Shown here piece after piece: positions 41,764 through 51,069 of a stretch of 64,000 nt of DNA. A model generated the notes under the pieces. It saw only the letters and a program-made list of their open reading frames with translations. It made no database searches and was not told where the DNA came from. How positions within the stretch are numbered: the stretch's first letter is position 1; the number at the start of each line of letters is the position of its first letter. A program made the translations under genes and the position numbers. Origin of the DNA: an uncultured Eubacteriales bacterium (GTDB lineage: Bacteria > Bacillota > Clostridia > Oscillospirales > Oscillospiraceae); assembly GCA_900317905.1 (NCBI GenBank), contig ONIN01000001.1, forward strand, positions 186,001 through 250,000, given 5' to 3'.

Positions 41764-43840
41764 GGTGGGCCTCCTCTCTCTGCGGCCAGTCTTTCGTGGT
41801 TTTGGAAATGATTCTTTCAGCAAGACAAAGCACCGGCGCCAGGAAAAGCATGATCACCAGCTCGCTGATAATCGCGCCTCTTGCCAGCAGCACGCACATA
41901 CCCTTGATGATGTAAATATCACAAGTGAGATAGACGCCGAAGGTGGCCATGAAGAACACCGCAGCGCTCTGGAATACAGAGCGCATGGTGGTCTCCGCGG
42001 CTCGGAAAATCGCGTCGTTCCGATTGTGGAAATGCAATTCCTCCTGAAACCGCGTGGTGAGCAAAATCGCGTAGTCCACGGTGGCGCCCAGCTGGACGCA
42101 GTTGATTACGGTAGAGTCCACGAAGGAGCATACCTTCCCCATGAGAACGGAAATGCTCAGGTTGATCCAGATTGCAAGTTCGATGGAGAGTACCAAAATC
42201 ACAGGCAGTGAAATGGACTTAAACACGATGGCGATCAGAATAAAAATCGCAATGATGGAAAGCCCCGCGGTCACCCGGAAGTCCCGGTCCGTGGTGTCAA
42301 TCAGACCTTGCGTAACTGCTCCCTCGCCGGTGAGCAGTGCGTTGGGATCACAGGCATAGACGATTTCCTCCATCTGATGCAGCTGCTCCGTCATCTCCGG
42401 GGTTGCCGGACTGTATTCGGAGTTTATCATCATCAGCTGCAGGCCATCCTGCTTGCAGAGCGCCAGAATCTCATCCGGCAGGATCTCCCCCGGAATGGCC
42501 GGGCCAATCAGCTGATCGTAAGCCAGCACCAGAGAAATGCCGTCCAATTTGGAGATGGCCTTCTCCATGGCAACCACATCCTGCTGGGGCAGGGAATCGT
42601 CGAAGATCACAAACTGGGTGCTGGCCATGTTGAAATCTTCCTTCATCCGGTGCAGACCGGAGATGGAAGGCAGATCGTCCGGCAGCGCCTGATCCATGCT
42701 GTAATACTTTTGCAGCCCGGTCTGGGTCAAATAGGCCGGAACCAGAAGCAACAGAAAGAGCAGTGCAAACAGGCGCTTGTGCTTCAAAACAAACCGGTTG
42801 CCAGGGGTGAAATTCGGAATATAACTCTTATGGCGATAGCGCTCCATGAGGTTTTCCAACAGCAGCAAGATCGCCGGCAGCACGAAAATGACCGTCAGAA
42901 CGCCGAAGGCCACGCCCTTGGCCATCACAAAGCCGATGTCAAAGCCCAGCTTCAGACGCATGAAGCACAGTGCCGCGAAGCCGAACACCGTGGTCAGAGA
43001 GCTTCCGGTCAGAGCTGTGAAGGACTTCACCACGGCGCTTGCCATGGCCTCTTCCCGGGTATCATACTGACCGCGCTCCTCATGATAGCGGTCGATCAGG
43101 AAGATGGAATAATCCATGGTGACGCCCAACTGCAAAACCGCTGCGACACATTGGGTGATAAAGGAAATGGACCCCATGAAGAAGTTCGTTCCCATATTGT
43201 AGAGCACCGCAATGCCGAGGGCTGCCAGGATCACCAGCGGCTGGAGCCAGGACTCCATGGTGACTGCCATGATCAGAAGCGCCAGGGTGACGGCGATGGC
43301 GATATAGATGGGCGCCTGCTCATCGGCCATCATTTTGGTGTCCGCTACAATGACGGACAGGCCGCTGATGAATTGATTTTCCGCCAGCAGATCCTTAATC
43401 TCGTCAATGGTGATCATCAGATCGTCGGCGGTGTATTCCGGGTCGTACTGCACCATCATCATGGTGGCGTTGCCGCTCTCACTATAGAAAACCTTCTGAA
43501 TCAGATCCGGCAGAATCTCTCTCGGCACCGTAATGTCCGCGATGGAATCCACCCAGATCACGTTGCCCACACCGTCTACCTGCTCGATCCGATCCTTGAG
43601 GGCCGCAGCCTCCTTGGCAGGGGCGTTTTCCACCACAACGATAGAGATTCCAGCAGTGTGGAAGGTTTTATCCAGCACCAGTTCTCCCTGCACTGACGGC
43701 AGATCATCCGGCAGATAGGAAAGAATATCGTAATTCACCCGGGTGCAGACGAAGCCGATGAGCGCCGGAATGCACAACAGCAGGGCGATCAGCAGCACCT
43801 TCTTCGGGTGCCGCGCCTCCCAGAGCGCAATCTTCCGCAT
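41750..43840 (-). CDS. MMPL/RND family exporter
   Basis: This is a proton-driven exporter of the MMPL (RND superfamily) type with two repeats of helices, about 12 in total, and two extracytoplasmic domains (about residues 35-190 and 400-535). LQLGVTMDYSIFLIDRYHEE and its repeat VQLGATVDYAILLTTRFQEE carry the family's Asp-Tyr pairs for proton relay. The ATG at 43,840 (MRKIALWEARHPK) is preceded by AAGGAGG; the open frame extends ten codons further. Likely substrates are lipids or hydrophobic compounds; this is inference from family. Confidence 0.92.
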   Translation of the reverse strand: MRKIALWEARHPKKVLLIALLLCIPALIGFVCTRVNYDILSYLPDDLPSVQGELVLDKTFHTAGISIVVVENAPAKEAAALKDRIEQVDGVGNVIWVDSIADITVPREILPDLIQKVFYSESGNATMMMVQYDPEYTADDLMITIDEIKDLLAENQFISGLSVIVADTKMMADEQAPIYIAIAVTLALLIMAVTMESWLQPLVILAALGIAVLYNMGTNFFMGSISFITQCVAAVLQLGVTMDYSIFLIDRYHEERGQYDTREEAMASAVVKSFTALTGSSLTTVFGFAALCFMRLKLGFDIGFVMAKGVAFGVLTVIFVLPAILLLLENLMERYRHKSYIPNFTPGNRFVLKHKRLFALLFLLLLVPAYLTQTGLQKYYSMDQALPDDLPSISGLHRMKEDFNMASTQFVIFDDSLPQQDVVAMEKAISKLDGISLVLAYDQLIGPAIPGEILPDEILALCKQDGLQLMMINSEYSPATPEMTEQLHQMEEIVYACDPNALLTGEGAVTQGLIDTTDRDFRVTAGLSIIAIFILIAIVFKSISLPVILVLSIELAIWINLSISVLMGKVCSFVDSTVINCVQLGATVDYAILLTTRFQEELHFHNRNDAIFRAAETTMRSVFQSAAVFFMATFGVYLTCDIYIIKGMCVLLARGAIISELVIMLFLAPVLCLAERIISKTTKDWPQREEAHHALQ

Positions 43841-43880
43841 GGCCTCGCCTCCTTCCGATAATCCCGACAAAATATATTAT

Positions 43881-43908
43881 ATTTTATCATATTTTTGAAT
43901 TATGTCAA
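43881..43908 (-). promoter_or_regulatory. Promoter of the MMPL operon
   Basis: TTGACA (43908-43903), a 16-bp AT-rich spacer and TAAAAT (43886-43881) on the minus strand. Confidence 0.72.
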
Positions 43909-43952
43909 CAGTAATTGATTAAATTTGTTATTAAATTGTAACTATTTACGAG

Positions 43953-43988
43953 AAAAACCGCAGAGCACAGTTTGTACTCTGCAGTTTT
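43953..43988 (-). terminator. Terminator after queA
   Basis: A 12-bp stem with one G-U pair and an 11-base loop ends in TTTTT on the minus strand. Confidence 0.88.
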
Positions 43989-43995
43989 GTCCTAT

Positions 43996-45018
43996 TCAAT
44001 GAATGAACATGGCATCTCCAAAGGAGAAAAACCGATATTTCTCGTTGACGGCCTCCTGGTAGGCGCTGAGAATGTGCTCCCTTCCGGCCAGCGCCGAGAC
44101 CAACATGATCAAGGTGCTCTCCGGCAGATGGAAGTTGGTCACCAGGGCGTCGATGCATTTGAACGTATAGCCCGGATAGATGAAAATGTCTGTCCAGCCG
44201 CCTCTGGCTTCCGTGATGCCTTCCGCGGTGGTGAAGCTCTCCAGGGTGCGGCAGGAGGTGGTTCCCACAGCGATGACACGCTTCCCTTCCGCCTTGGTCG
44301 CATTGATGACAGCGGCAGTCTCTGCGGGGATTTCACAGTATTCCGAATGCATGATGTGGTCGGTGATTTCTTCCTCCTTCACAGGCCGGAAGGTGCCGAG
44401 TCCAACATGGAGGGTCACATAGCAGATTTTGACGCCTTTGTCCGCGATCTTCTGCAGCAGCTCCGGGGTGAAATGCAGTCCGGCGGTGGGCGCCGCCGCG
44501 CTGCCGATGGCTCTGGAATAGACGGTCTGGTAGCGCTCCTGATCCTGCAATTCCGCTTTGATATACGGCGGCAGCGGCATCCGGCCCAGCTCCTCCAGGA
44601 TCTCCAGGAAGATGCCGTCATAATGGAACTGCACCACTTTATTGCCGTCAGGCAGGGCGTCGGTCACCGTGGCGGTGAGCTTCCCCTCTCCGAAGGTGAG
44701 ATCAACCCCCGGCTGGGTCTTTCGGCCGGGACGGGTGAGACACTCCCACTTCCCTTCACCGAGATCCCGCAGCAGCAGCACCTCCACGGCGCCGCCGGTC
44801 ATGCGGTTGCCCATGAGTCTGGCGGGCAGAACCCGGGAGTCGTTCAGCACCAGGCAGTCGCCGGGCCCCAGATAATCCGGGAGATCATAAAAGTGCTTGT
44901 GCTCCGTCTCGCCGGTTTCCTTATTCAATACCAGTAAACGAGAGGCATCCCGCTGCTCCAGCGGGGTCTGGGCGATCAATTCTTCAGGCAGGTCAAAATA
45001 GAAATCCGATTTTTTCAT
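43996..45018 (-). CDS. queA: S-adenosylmethionine:tRNA ribosyltransferase-isomerase
   Basis: QueA transfers and isomerises the ribose of SAM onto preQ1 in tRNA, giving epoxyqueuosine. [22 protein letters not shown] at the start is the family signature (shown here in part), followed by [23 protein letters not shown] and NFHLPEST. The 340-residue length is normal. Its ATG overlaps the SpoIID-like stop as ATGA. tgt and queH elsewhere in the window supply the steps before and after. Confidence 0.97.
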   Translation of the reverse strand: MKKSDFYFDLPEELIAQTPLEQRDASRLLVLNKETGETEHKHFYDLPDYLGPGDCLVLNDSRVLPARLMGNRMTGGAVEVLLLRDLGEGKWECLTRPGRKTQPGVDLTFGEGKLTATVTDALPDGNKVVQFHYDGIFLEILEELGRMPLPPYIKAELQDQERYQTVYSRAIGSAAAPTAGLHFTPELLQKIADKGVKICYVTLHVGLGTFRPVKEEEITDHIMHSEYCEIPAETAAVINATKAEGKRVIAVGTTSCRTLESFTTAEGITEARGGWTDIFIYPGYTFKCIDALVTNFHLPESTLIMLVSALAGREHILSAYQEAVNEKYRFFSFGDAMFIH

Positions 45019-46562
45019 CCGACGTAGGCTCCGGTAAAGTAAAAGCTGATGATCTGGTCATAGGTCATGTTGTGAACCTTGGCCATGGAATAGGCGCCCC
45101 ACTGGCTCATGCCCAGGTTGTGACCGTACCCGCCGCCGCTGATGACGTAGTTGTCACCCTGCTCGGTAACGGTGAAGTGGCGGCTGGTGTAGCGCGCACC
45201 GATGTTTTTGAGGAAGTCGCGCACGTTGTCTTTGGTGTAGGTCTTCCCGCCGGCAGTGATGCTGAGGATGTTGCCGATGGGAGTCTTGGTGGTGGTGACC
45301 TCTCCGGTCTGAGACTTCGGAACAGTCATGCTCCAGGATTTGCAGTAGAAATCAATATCTGCCTCATAGGGATCCTGAACTGCCCGGAGGTACGGAACCA
45401 CGGTGTCCGACCAGACGTTCTCGGAATCCTCGGTAGCGCCGCCATCGGCAGCGAAGTAGTAAACCGCACAGACCGCGCCCTGATAGCGAACGAACTTGCC
45501 CGCGGTCTCGTCCACGGCCTGGTTGGTCTTGTCCGTGGCGTTGTGAAGGCCGTTATAGACCTGAGATTTTGTGTCGGGAGAGAGATCAAAGCCGTAGGCA
45601 CGGAATTTGTTCTGATTTGCCACGGCGTAGGTGCGGGCCATCACTGCCTGGGCCTTCAGCGCCTCCAGGGGCCAGTCGGCGCCCATCTCGTTGGCCAGAA
45701 CACCCTTGGTGTAGTCCTCCAGACCGATGAAGTTAACAACCGTCAGCTTATCACCGGTGAGACGGGTGAACTGAAAGTCACCATAGTAGCCGTATTCCCC
45801 GCATTTGGTGACAGCCTTTCCATCGGAGATCGGGGATACCGCCAGAGAATAGCTGGAGCCGCAGTCGAAGCCGAAGAGCACCCTTTCAGAGCTATTTTTG
45901 AGAATCAGTACGCTGCGGTCGGTGCCGGTGTAGACTGCGCCGGAATAGCCCTTGTTTTTCAACGCTGCATCGGCATCATTTCTGGAGGTGTAGCTTCCAA
46001 CCAGAACCACAAAAGTTCCATTCTGATAAAACGGGAATCCGCCCGCCGCATCGGCAGCCGCGCGAGCAGCATCCAGGGATTCGTAGGTCTGGTTCAGACG
46101 GATGTGATAGCCGCCGGTGGTGCCGGCAGCAATGTCCGCCGTGTGATCCGGAACTACGTTGATGTCCGCGGCGCCGATGGTGCCCAGACTGACGAAGCTG
46201 CGGTTGGCGTCAAAATAGCCCACCCGGAAGCCGCTGCCGTTGGTCAACGTCAGAGGCATTTCCGCTCTCGCGTCAGAGCCATAGAAGAGTCCCACGCGCA
46301 CCAGATTCAGTTCTACCGGAATCGGTGCATAGGTCTCCTGCTTGCCTCCCACCTGCTGCAGGCCGGAAGCGGTCAGCGCGCTGGCAGAGGCATTTCCCAG
46401 CTGCTGGGTTCCGGTAGAGCCGACGGCGTAGGTCTCCGACAGATCGCCGGAGATCCTCCCGCCGGCGTCATTCACATAGACCTCCCCCGCTGCCATGGCA
46501 GCGCCGCAGAGCAGCGCCATAATCAGCAGAGCGGAGAGCATTTTCAACCATAATCTTTTCAT
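45015..46562 (-). CDS. SpoIID/LytB domain protein
   Basis: This is a secreted cell-wall protein with a signal peptide (about residues 1-25) and a C-terminal SpoIID/LytB domain (about 280-515), the fold of the lytic transglycosylase that SpoIID uses to strip stem-less peptidoglycan during engulfment. [13 protein letters not shown] with the catalytic Glu, [21 protein letters not shown] and [15 protein letters not shown] are present. Residues about 150-205 resemble a SPOR-like repeat ([18 protein letters not shown]), which would bind glycans. The protein is longer than SpoIID itself, so the exact sporulation role is open. It is coupled to queA. Confidence 0.88.
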   Translation of the reverse strand: MKRLWLKMLSALLIMALLCGAAMAAGEVYVNDAGGRISGDLSETYAVGSTGTQQLGNASASALTASGLQQVGGKQETYAPIPVELNLVRVGLFYGSDARAEMPLTLTNGSGFRVGYFDANRSFVSLGTIGAADINVVPDHTADIAAGTTGGYHIRLNQTYESLDAARAAADAAGGFPFYQNGTFVVLVGSYTSRNDADAALKNKGYSGAVYTGTDRSVLILKNSSERVLFGFDCGSSYSLAVSPISDGKAVTKCGEYGYYGDFQFTRLTGDKLTVVNFIGLEDYTKGVLANEMGADWPLEALKAQAVMARTYAVANQNKFRAYGFDLSPDTKSQVYNGLHNATDKTNQAVDETAGKFVRYQGAVCAVYYFAADGGATEDSENVWSDTVVPYLRAVQDPYEADIDFYCKSWSMTVPKSQTGEVTTTKTPIGNILSITAGGKTYTKDNVRDFLKNIGARYTSRHFTVTEQGDNYVISGGGYGHNLGMSQWGAYSMAKVHNMTYDQIISFYFTGAYVG

Positions 46563-46736
46563 ATGAGAACCTCGATGAAACGTGTTTTCGAAATGTACTG
46601 CTCTATTATATACAAAATAGTGTCATAAAGCAAGAGAAAATGAAGAAAAATACTAATTATTTGTTTAAATTTGTTTCTTTTGAAAAAATGCACCAAATTC
46701 AGAATCGGATTTTCGAAAAAAATGTGAAAATAGGAA
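46563..46736. other. AT-rich spacer
   Basis: This stretch holds the promoter area of the SpoIID-like gene (TATAAT with a TG upstream on the minus strand, no good -35). A 73-codon open frame is very AT-rich and has no family resemblance. No RNA gene is seen. Confidence 0.5.
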
Positions 46737-46765
46737 TTGACAAACTGTTTGCTTTCGTATATAAT
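46737..46765 (+). promoter_or_regulatory. Perfect-consensus promoter of tRNA-Val
   Basis: TTGACA (46737-46742), a 17-bp spacer and TATAAT (46760-46765) match the sigma-A consensus exactly, 15 bp before the tRNA. Confidence 0.92.
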
Positions 46766-46780
46766 CGCTTTTGTTGACAC

Positions 46781-46857
46781 GGACGATTAGCTCAGCTGGT
46801 ATGAGCATCCGCTTGACGTGCGGAGGGTCACAGGTTCAAGTCCTGTATCGTCCACCA
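46781..46857 (+). tRNA. tRNA-Val (anticodon GAC)
   Basis: The acceptor GGACGAT pairs with ATCGTCC. The D-arm GCTC/GAGC, anticodon stem TCCGC/GCGGA around TTGACGT and T-arm CAGGTTCAAGTCCTG are intact. The anticodon is GAC, which reads Val codons ending in C or T. 3' CCA is encoded. Confidence 0.96.
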
Positions 46858-46859
46858 TG

Positions 46860-46891
46860 AAATCCCGAAATCAGCTTTGATTTCGGGATTT
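46860..46891 (+). terminator. Hairpin after tRNA-Val
   Basis: A perfect 14-bp stem with loop GCTT follows the tRNA by two bases, with a short T-run at its 3' base. Confidence 0.85.
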
Positions 46892-46932
46892 ATCATACTA
46901 TTTTGAAATTTCCCATGATCAGGTGTGTATCG

Positions 46933-48303
46933 ATGGCTGAAGAACGGATTCAGGAAAACAAGATGGGCTACATGCCCGAAAACAAGCTGCTATTGAGTAT
47001 GGCGATCCCGATGGTGATCTCCATGCTGGTACAGGCGCTTTATAATGTGGTCGACAGCATTTTCGTCGCGCGGCTCAGCGAGAATGCGCTGACGGCGGTT
47101 TCGGTGGCCTTCCCTCTGCAGAATATCATGATCTCTGTTTCCGTGGGCTTCGGCGTTGGTATCAATGCGCTGCTCTCGCGGGCACTGGGACAGAAGAATC
47201 TGAAGCGCGCCAACGATGTGGCGATTCAGGGCTTGATCCTGGAGGTGCTCAGCTGTTCGGTCATGATGCTGGTCGGCGCCTTCGGTGTGGAGGCGTTCAT
47301 GCGCTCCCAGACCCAGATCGACGAGATCGTGCACTATGGCGTTACCTATCTTCGCATCTGCATGTGCCTGAGCTTCGGTATCTTTATCTCTATCTGCTAT
47401 GAGCGTTATCTTCAGTCCACCGGGCGAACGATCTACTCCATGGCCATCCAGCTGGTTGGTGCAGTCATCAACATCATCTTCGACCCTATCCTGATCTTCG
47501 GCCTGTTGGGCTTCCCAAAAATGGGCATCGCCGGCGCTGCTGCGGCTACGGTGCTTGGCCAGTGGATCAGCGCGGTGGTGGCCATTGTCCTGAACAAGAA
47601 GAAAAACCCGGAGATCCATATTGATCTGCGAAAGATCCGGCCGGACTTCCCCCTCCAGGGTGAGATCTGCAAAATCAGTATCCCCTCCATCGTCATGGCC
47701 AGCATCGGCTCTGTGACCACTTACATCATGGACGTGATCCTATTCAAGTTCTCCTCCACAGCGGTTGCAATCTACGGCGCATTCTTCAAGCTCCAGAGCT
47801 TCTTCTTCATGCCGGTCTTTGGCCTGAACAACGGCATGGTTCCCATTATCGCCTTTAACTACGGCGCACAAAAGCCGGATCGTATTCACAAGACCTTCCG
47901 TCTGGCGATGACCTACGCTGTCTGCATTATGCTGGTGGGTTTTGCACTGTTCCAGTTGATTCCCAATGTGCTGCTGGGCTTCTTCGATGCCTCGCCGGAT
48001 ATGCTGGCCATCGGCGTTCCGGCACTCAGACGCATCAGCCTGTCCTTCCTCTTTGCCGGTATCTGTATCATCAGCTCCTCCACCTGCCAGGCCCTGGGAT
48101 ACAGCGTCTACGGTATGTTCATTTCCATTGCCCGTCAGATCGTGGTGTTGATCCCCAGCGCTTATCTGCTGAGTCTCACCGGCGTGCTGGACAACGTCTG
48201 GCTGGCCTTCCCCATCGCAGAGCTCATGTCGCTGTTCATGTCGCTGCTGCTGCTGCGCACGGCGCTCAGAAAGACCGGTATGGACAAAAAGGCAATCGTC
48301 TGA
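46933..48303 (+). CDS. MATE family efflux transporter
   Basis: This is a cation-coupled multidrug/metabolite exporter of the MATE family with about 12 helices. PMVISMLVQALYNVVDSIFV near the start and the repeated PLQNIMISVSVGFG motif are typical, as is LDPILIFG-type text (FDPILIFGLLGFPKMGIAGAA, given in part). The ATG at 46,933 (MAEERIQ) has AGGTG seven bases upstream; a TTG start ten codons earlier is less likely. 456 residues is normal. It follows the tRNA-Val terminator, so it may rely on read-through or on a promoter I cannot see. Confidence 0.92.
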   Translation: MAEERIQENKMGYMPENKLLLSMAIPMVISMLVQALYNVVDSIFVARLSENALTAVSVAFPLQNIMISVSVGFGVGINALLSRALGQKNLKRANDVAIQGLILEVLSCSVMMLVGAFGVEAFMRSQTQIDEIVHYGVTYLRICMCLSFGIFISICYERYLQSTGRTIYSMAIQLVGAVINIIFDPILIFGLLGFPKMGIAGAAAATVLGQWISAVVAIVLNKKKNPEIHIDLRKIRPDFPLQGEICKISIPSIVMASIGSVTTYIMDVILFKFSSTAVAIYGAFFKLQSFFFMPVFGLNNGMVPIIAFNYGAQKPDRIHKTFRLAMTYAVCIMLVGFALFQLIPNVLLGFFDASPDMLAIGVPALRRISLSFLFAGICIISSSTCQALGYSVYGMFISIARQIVVLIPSAYLLSLTGVLDNVWLAFPIAELMSLFMSLLLLRTALRKTGMDKKAIV

Positions 48304-48320
48304 ATCCAAATCCAATAAGT

Positions 48321-48358
48321 ATCCCTGCTCTCCATGCAATCGGAAAGCAGGGATTTGT
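48321..48358. terminator. Hairpin between convergent genes
   Basis: ATCCCTGCT pairs with AGCAGGGAT, followed by TTTGTTTT on the plus strand. Confidence 0.8.
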
Positions 48359-48365
48359 TTTACGG

Positions 48366-49265
48366 TTAAGCTCTGGGATGTGCCTTGGAATAGACGTCCT
48401 TGAGCTGCTTTTTGACCAGCTGGGAATAGACCTGGGTGGAAGAAATATCCGCGTGTCCCAGCATCTCCTGAATGGAATGGAGATCCGCACCGTTTTCCAG
48501 CAGGTGCGCCGCGAAGGAATGGCGCAGCGTGTGAGGCGTGATAGTCTTTTCGATACCGGCCTTCTGCTGATAGTGCTTGATGATCTTCCAAAAGCCCTGG
48601 CGGGACATGCGCTCGCCGCTGATGTTCACAAAGAGGGACTGCTCGTCCGGGGTGGCAAGCATCTGCGGCCGAATGAATTCGATGTACTCAGACAGTGCCA
48701 TAACCGCCTTGGGATAAAGCGGAATGGCGCGCACCTTGTCCTTCTTCTGACAGTGGATCACAGCGCTCGCCAGATCCACGTCCGTGATGTTCAGGCTAAT
48801 CAGCTCGCTGACACGAATGCCCGTGGCATAAAGAAGTTCCAGCATGGCCTTGTCGCGGTAACCCTTCATGTCCACACACTGGGGCTGTTCCAGCAGGAGA
48901 TCGACCTCCTGGCTGCTGAGGATCTGCGGCAGCTTCTGGGTCGCCTTATCCGGCACCAGTTTCCCGGTGGGCAGGGATTCCACCACATGCTCCTCCAGCA
49001 GGAACTGATAGAAATTCTTCAGAGAGGCGATGGCGCGGGAGACGGTTGCCACCGATTTTCCCTTTGCGCGCAGTGATTCGATGTATTCTGCCAGATCGTC
49101 CTCCGTGGCCGTATCCAGCTCCACATTCGTATTTGCATCCAGGTATTCGCCCAGCTGACGGATATCACGCAGATAGGAAGCCAGCGTGTTGTTCGACGCT
49201 TTCTTCACTTCCGTGAGATACTGTTCGTAACGCTTCAGGCTTTCCGCATTGGTCACCGGACGCAC
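48366..49265 (-). CDS. xerD: Tyrosine recombinase XerD
   Basis: XerD resolves chromosome dimers at dif and, in Firmicutes, also unloads SMC near the terminus. The N-terminal domain (about residues 1-95) has the pattern of SAM-like core-binding. The catalytic residues are Arg in ATGIRVSEL, Lys in KKDKVRAIPL, HTLRHS, GHADISSTQVY with the Tyr nucleophile. At 299 residues it has standard XerD size, and its neighbour is the spoIIM-like gene, as in Bacillus. A GGGGG-type ribosome binding site lies upstream of the ATG at 49,265. Confidence 0.93.
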   Translation of the reverse strand: MRPVTNAESLKRYEQYLTEVKKASNNTLASYLRDIRQLGEYLDANTNVELDTATEDDLAEYIESLRAKGKSVATVSRAIASLKNFYQFLLEEHVVESLPTGKLVPDKATQKLPQILSSQEVDLLLEQPQCVDMKGYRDKAMLELLYATGIRVSELISLNITDVDLASAVIHCQKKDKVRAIPLYPKAVMALSEYIEFIRPQMLATPDEQSLFVNISGERMSRQGFWKIIKHYQQKAGIEKTITPHTLRHSFAAHLLENGADLHSIQEMLGHADISSTQVYSQLVKKQLKDVYSKAHPRA

Positions 49266-49289
49266 CCCCTCTCTCTTTTTTTGTACAGA

Positions 49290-49886
49290 TTAAAGCCAAT
49301 TCCACATGGCTGGAATTCCATAGGTTCTGACGGCCGCCGTCATCAGCAGCAGGATCGCAGCCAATGCAAGGTGACGCGCTTCATTATCCTCCGGCGGAAG
49401 CGGCTGATCGCTCCACCGAAGTGCGAAGAGTCTCGCCGACCGTCCCATACTGAACTCCCCCAGCAAAAACAACGCCGGGAGCAGAAACAGTCCGGGAAGG
49501 AGAATCTGCAGCACAGCTGGAAGCAGGTCTGCGGCACCGCCGCGAAGACAAACCGTAATCGAGCAGCCGGACAAAAAGCCCTTGACAGCCAGAATCAACG
49601 GAACCATGGCAAATCCCAGATAGGATGTGCTCGCAATGAGCATTCCAAATCCGTAGGTTCCGCAAACCGCCAGTTCCGTGAGTAAATCCTCTGTCGAGGT
49701 AACCCCCATTAAATCCGCTTGAAGCCAGGTTACCGGCAAATTCGCCGCAGCCCCCAGCCAGACGCCTCCTACGCAACCGAGCAGATACCCTGCTGCAAGG
49801 ACAATTCTTCCCAAAGAAGGTGGATTTCGCAAGGGCCGATAAAGCTGCCGAAATCGGCGGATTTGCCTGTATCCTGCTCGTTTCAT
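49290..49886 (-). CDS. spoIIM: Stage II sporulation protein M-like
   Basis: This 198-residue membrane protein has about five helices. The core YLGFAMVPLILAVKGFLSG matches the SpoIIM/DUF95 helix pair that holds the SpoIIDMP engulfment complex together. Its position directly upstream of xerD on the same strand is the order found in Bacillus subtilis, which supports the call. The sequence is divergent and the N-terminus (RQIRRFRQLYRPLR) is unusually basic, so the family assignment is moderate. The upstream region contains repeated ATTATGT motifs. Confidence 0.72.
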   Translation of the reverse strand: MKRAGYRQIRRFRQLYRPLRNPPSLGRIVLAAGYLLGCVGGVWLGAAANLPVTWLQADLMGVTSTEDLLTELAVCGTYGFGMLIASTSYLGFAMVPLILAVKGFLSGCSITVCLRGGAADLLPAVLQILLPGLFLLPALFLLGEFSMGRSARLFALRWSDQPLPPEDNEARHLALAAILLLMTAAVRTYGIPAMWNWL

Positions 49887-50184
49887 CTTCCATCACCGAG
49901 GACAGAATATGCGGCAAACAGACATAACAGAACAATTTACATAATTGACGTAAACATAATATAGTACAAATTTTACTTATTTTCAAGAGTTTCGTAAATT
50001 TTTTTCATTTTTTGTTTATTATGCTCAAAGAATTATGTTAACAATATTATGTAAACATAAAAATATTTGTGAAAACAGAAATCAAAAGGAATACGGTTAA
50101 TCAACCATATTTAGAAAAAACTTCTACTCCAATCACCATATCTTGGTTATCAAATACACATTATGTCAACTAATTAATTGAATA
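49887..50184. repeat. AT-rich region with repeated ATTATGT(N)AAC motifs upstream of spoIIM-xerD
   Basis: This 298-bp stretch holds no gene. ATTATGT followed by NAAC occurs at 50,032-50,042, 50,046-50,056 and 50,160-50,170. The reverse ACATAAT occurs at 49,939-49,945 and 49,954-49,960. The motif resembles the XerD-binding right arm of dif sites (TTATGTTAA in E. coli, TTATGTAAACT in Bacillus). No complete 28-bp dif with a good XerC arm is visible. Confidence 0.5.
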
Positions 50185-50598
50185 CTAATTGTAATTTCTT
50201 CTCCGATTCTTGTGATCACGTTTTGTATAGTTGCGGGGCTTTTTATGAAAAATGCACGAACCGAGCCATGCGCCCAGCAGGATGCAAAGGAACCCAATCA
50301 GCGTTTCGGAGGCGAAAAATGCTTCCGGATGAAAGATCCCCTTGCCCAGAACATAAATCAGCGCCAGCAAACACCCGGTGAGCAGTCCCCGCTTCCCTGC
50401 CCCGCCGGAGAGAGCGCCGCCGATCACAGCAGACAGCAGCAGCGCACCCAGCATAACAGGCGACGCCATCTCCATGGGCAGGCTCCCCTCCTCTGTCAGC
50501 TTCGCAGCAGCAAAGGACAGGACCGCGAATGACATCAGTCCTGCCAGCGGCCCCCGGAGCAACGCCAGTCTCCTGCCTGGTTTTACAGTCGGTTTCAA
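50185..50598 (-). CDS. TIGR04086 family membrane protein
   Basis: This is a small four-helix membrane protein of 137 residues, of a family common in Clostridia and often placed beside yajC, as here. Helices are about residues 15-33, 44-62, 68-86 and 95-115; the small-residue-rich SAVIGGALSGGAGKRG between helices 2 and 3 is typical. The C-terminus is very basic (KKPRNYTKRDHKNRRR). No function is established. Confidence 0.75.
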   Translation of the reverse strand: MKPTVKPGRRLALLRGPLAGLMSFAVLSFAAAKLTEEGSLPMEMASPVMLGALLLSAVIGGALSGGAGKRGLLTGCLLALIYVLGKGIFHPEAFFASETLIGFLCILLGAWLGSCIFHKKPRNYTKRDHKNRRRNYN

Positions 50599-50602
50599 AA
50601 TA

Positions 50603-50656
50603 AAAATCCCCCTTGCAGAAATCGGATGCTACATCCTATTCCCGTAAGGGGGTTTT
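50603..50656 (-). terminator. Branched hairpin after yajC
   Basis: CCCCCTT and AAGGGGG form an outer stem that encloses a 5-bp GGATG/CATCC hairpin, with A/T runs at the base; on the minus strand the stem is followed by TTTTTATTTT. Confidence 0.75.
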
Positions 50657-50684
50657 CATGTGTTATAAAAGATTGAGAAATGGA

Positions 50685-51005
50685 TTACTCGTCCTTTTTC
50701 TTGCCGGCCTTCTTTTCCTCGGCGGCTTTCTTCTCCTGGGCTTCCACACGGGCGTTGGTGGAAATGGCCCACTTGGTCACCTGAATGCGAACCTGATCCT
50801 CGCCGGTCTCGAAGGTAACAGTGTCATCATTGACGGAGACGACTCTGCCCATCAGGCCGCCGATGGTGACGATCTCATCACCGGGACGCAGGCTGTCGCG
50901 CATCTCGTTGAGTTTTTTCTTCTTACGGTTCTCCGGCAGAATCAGGAACACATAGAAGATCAGAATCATGACAACAAGAAGAATGATGGAAGAATAGTTC
51001 ATCAA
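50685..51005 (-). CDS. yajC: Preprotein translocase subunit YajC
   Basis: YajC is a single-pass membrane protein accessory to SecDF. One helix (about residues 6-24) is followed by LPENRKKKKLNEMRDSLRPGDEI (given in part), IGGLMGRVVSV and a Lys/Glu-rich tail. The 106-residue length is usual. secD and secF are not nearby. GGGGAGAA precedes the ATG. Confidence 0.94.
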   Translation of the reverse strand: MMNYSSIILLVVMILIFYVFLILPENRKKKKLNEMRDSLRPGDEIVTIGGLMGRVVSVNDDTVTFETGEDQVRIQVTKWAISTNARVEAQEKKAAEEKKAGKKKDE

Positions 51006-51069
51006 GTTCTCCCCTTTCTTTATTTATATCAGAAGTTATTATAGCGCGTTTACACCCGGATTGCAAGCA

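Noticed and set aside
46559-46780. 73-codon open frame before tRNA-Val
   Set aside because: It is AT-rich with no family-like features and runs into the tRNA promoter region; it looks like chance.
50144-50171. Possible complete dif site
   Set aside because: The right half matches Bacillus dif closely, but the XerC arm does not, so only XerD-arm-like repeats are claimed.
50613-51044. Open frame on the plus strand over yajC
   Set aside because: It is antisense to yajC and hydrophobic only because of the complement; the small charged yajC product is the family-like one.
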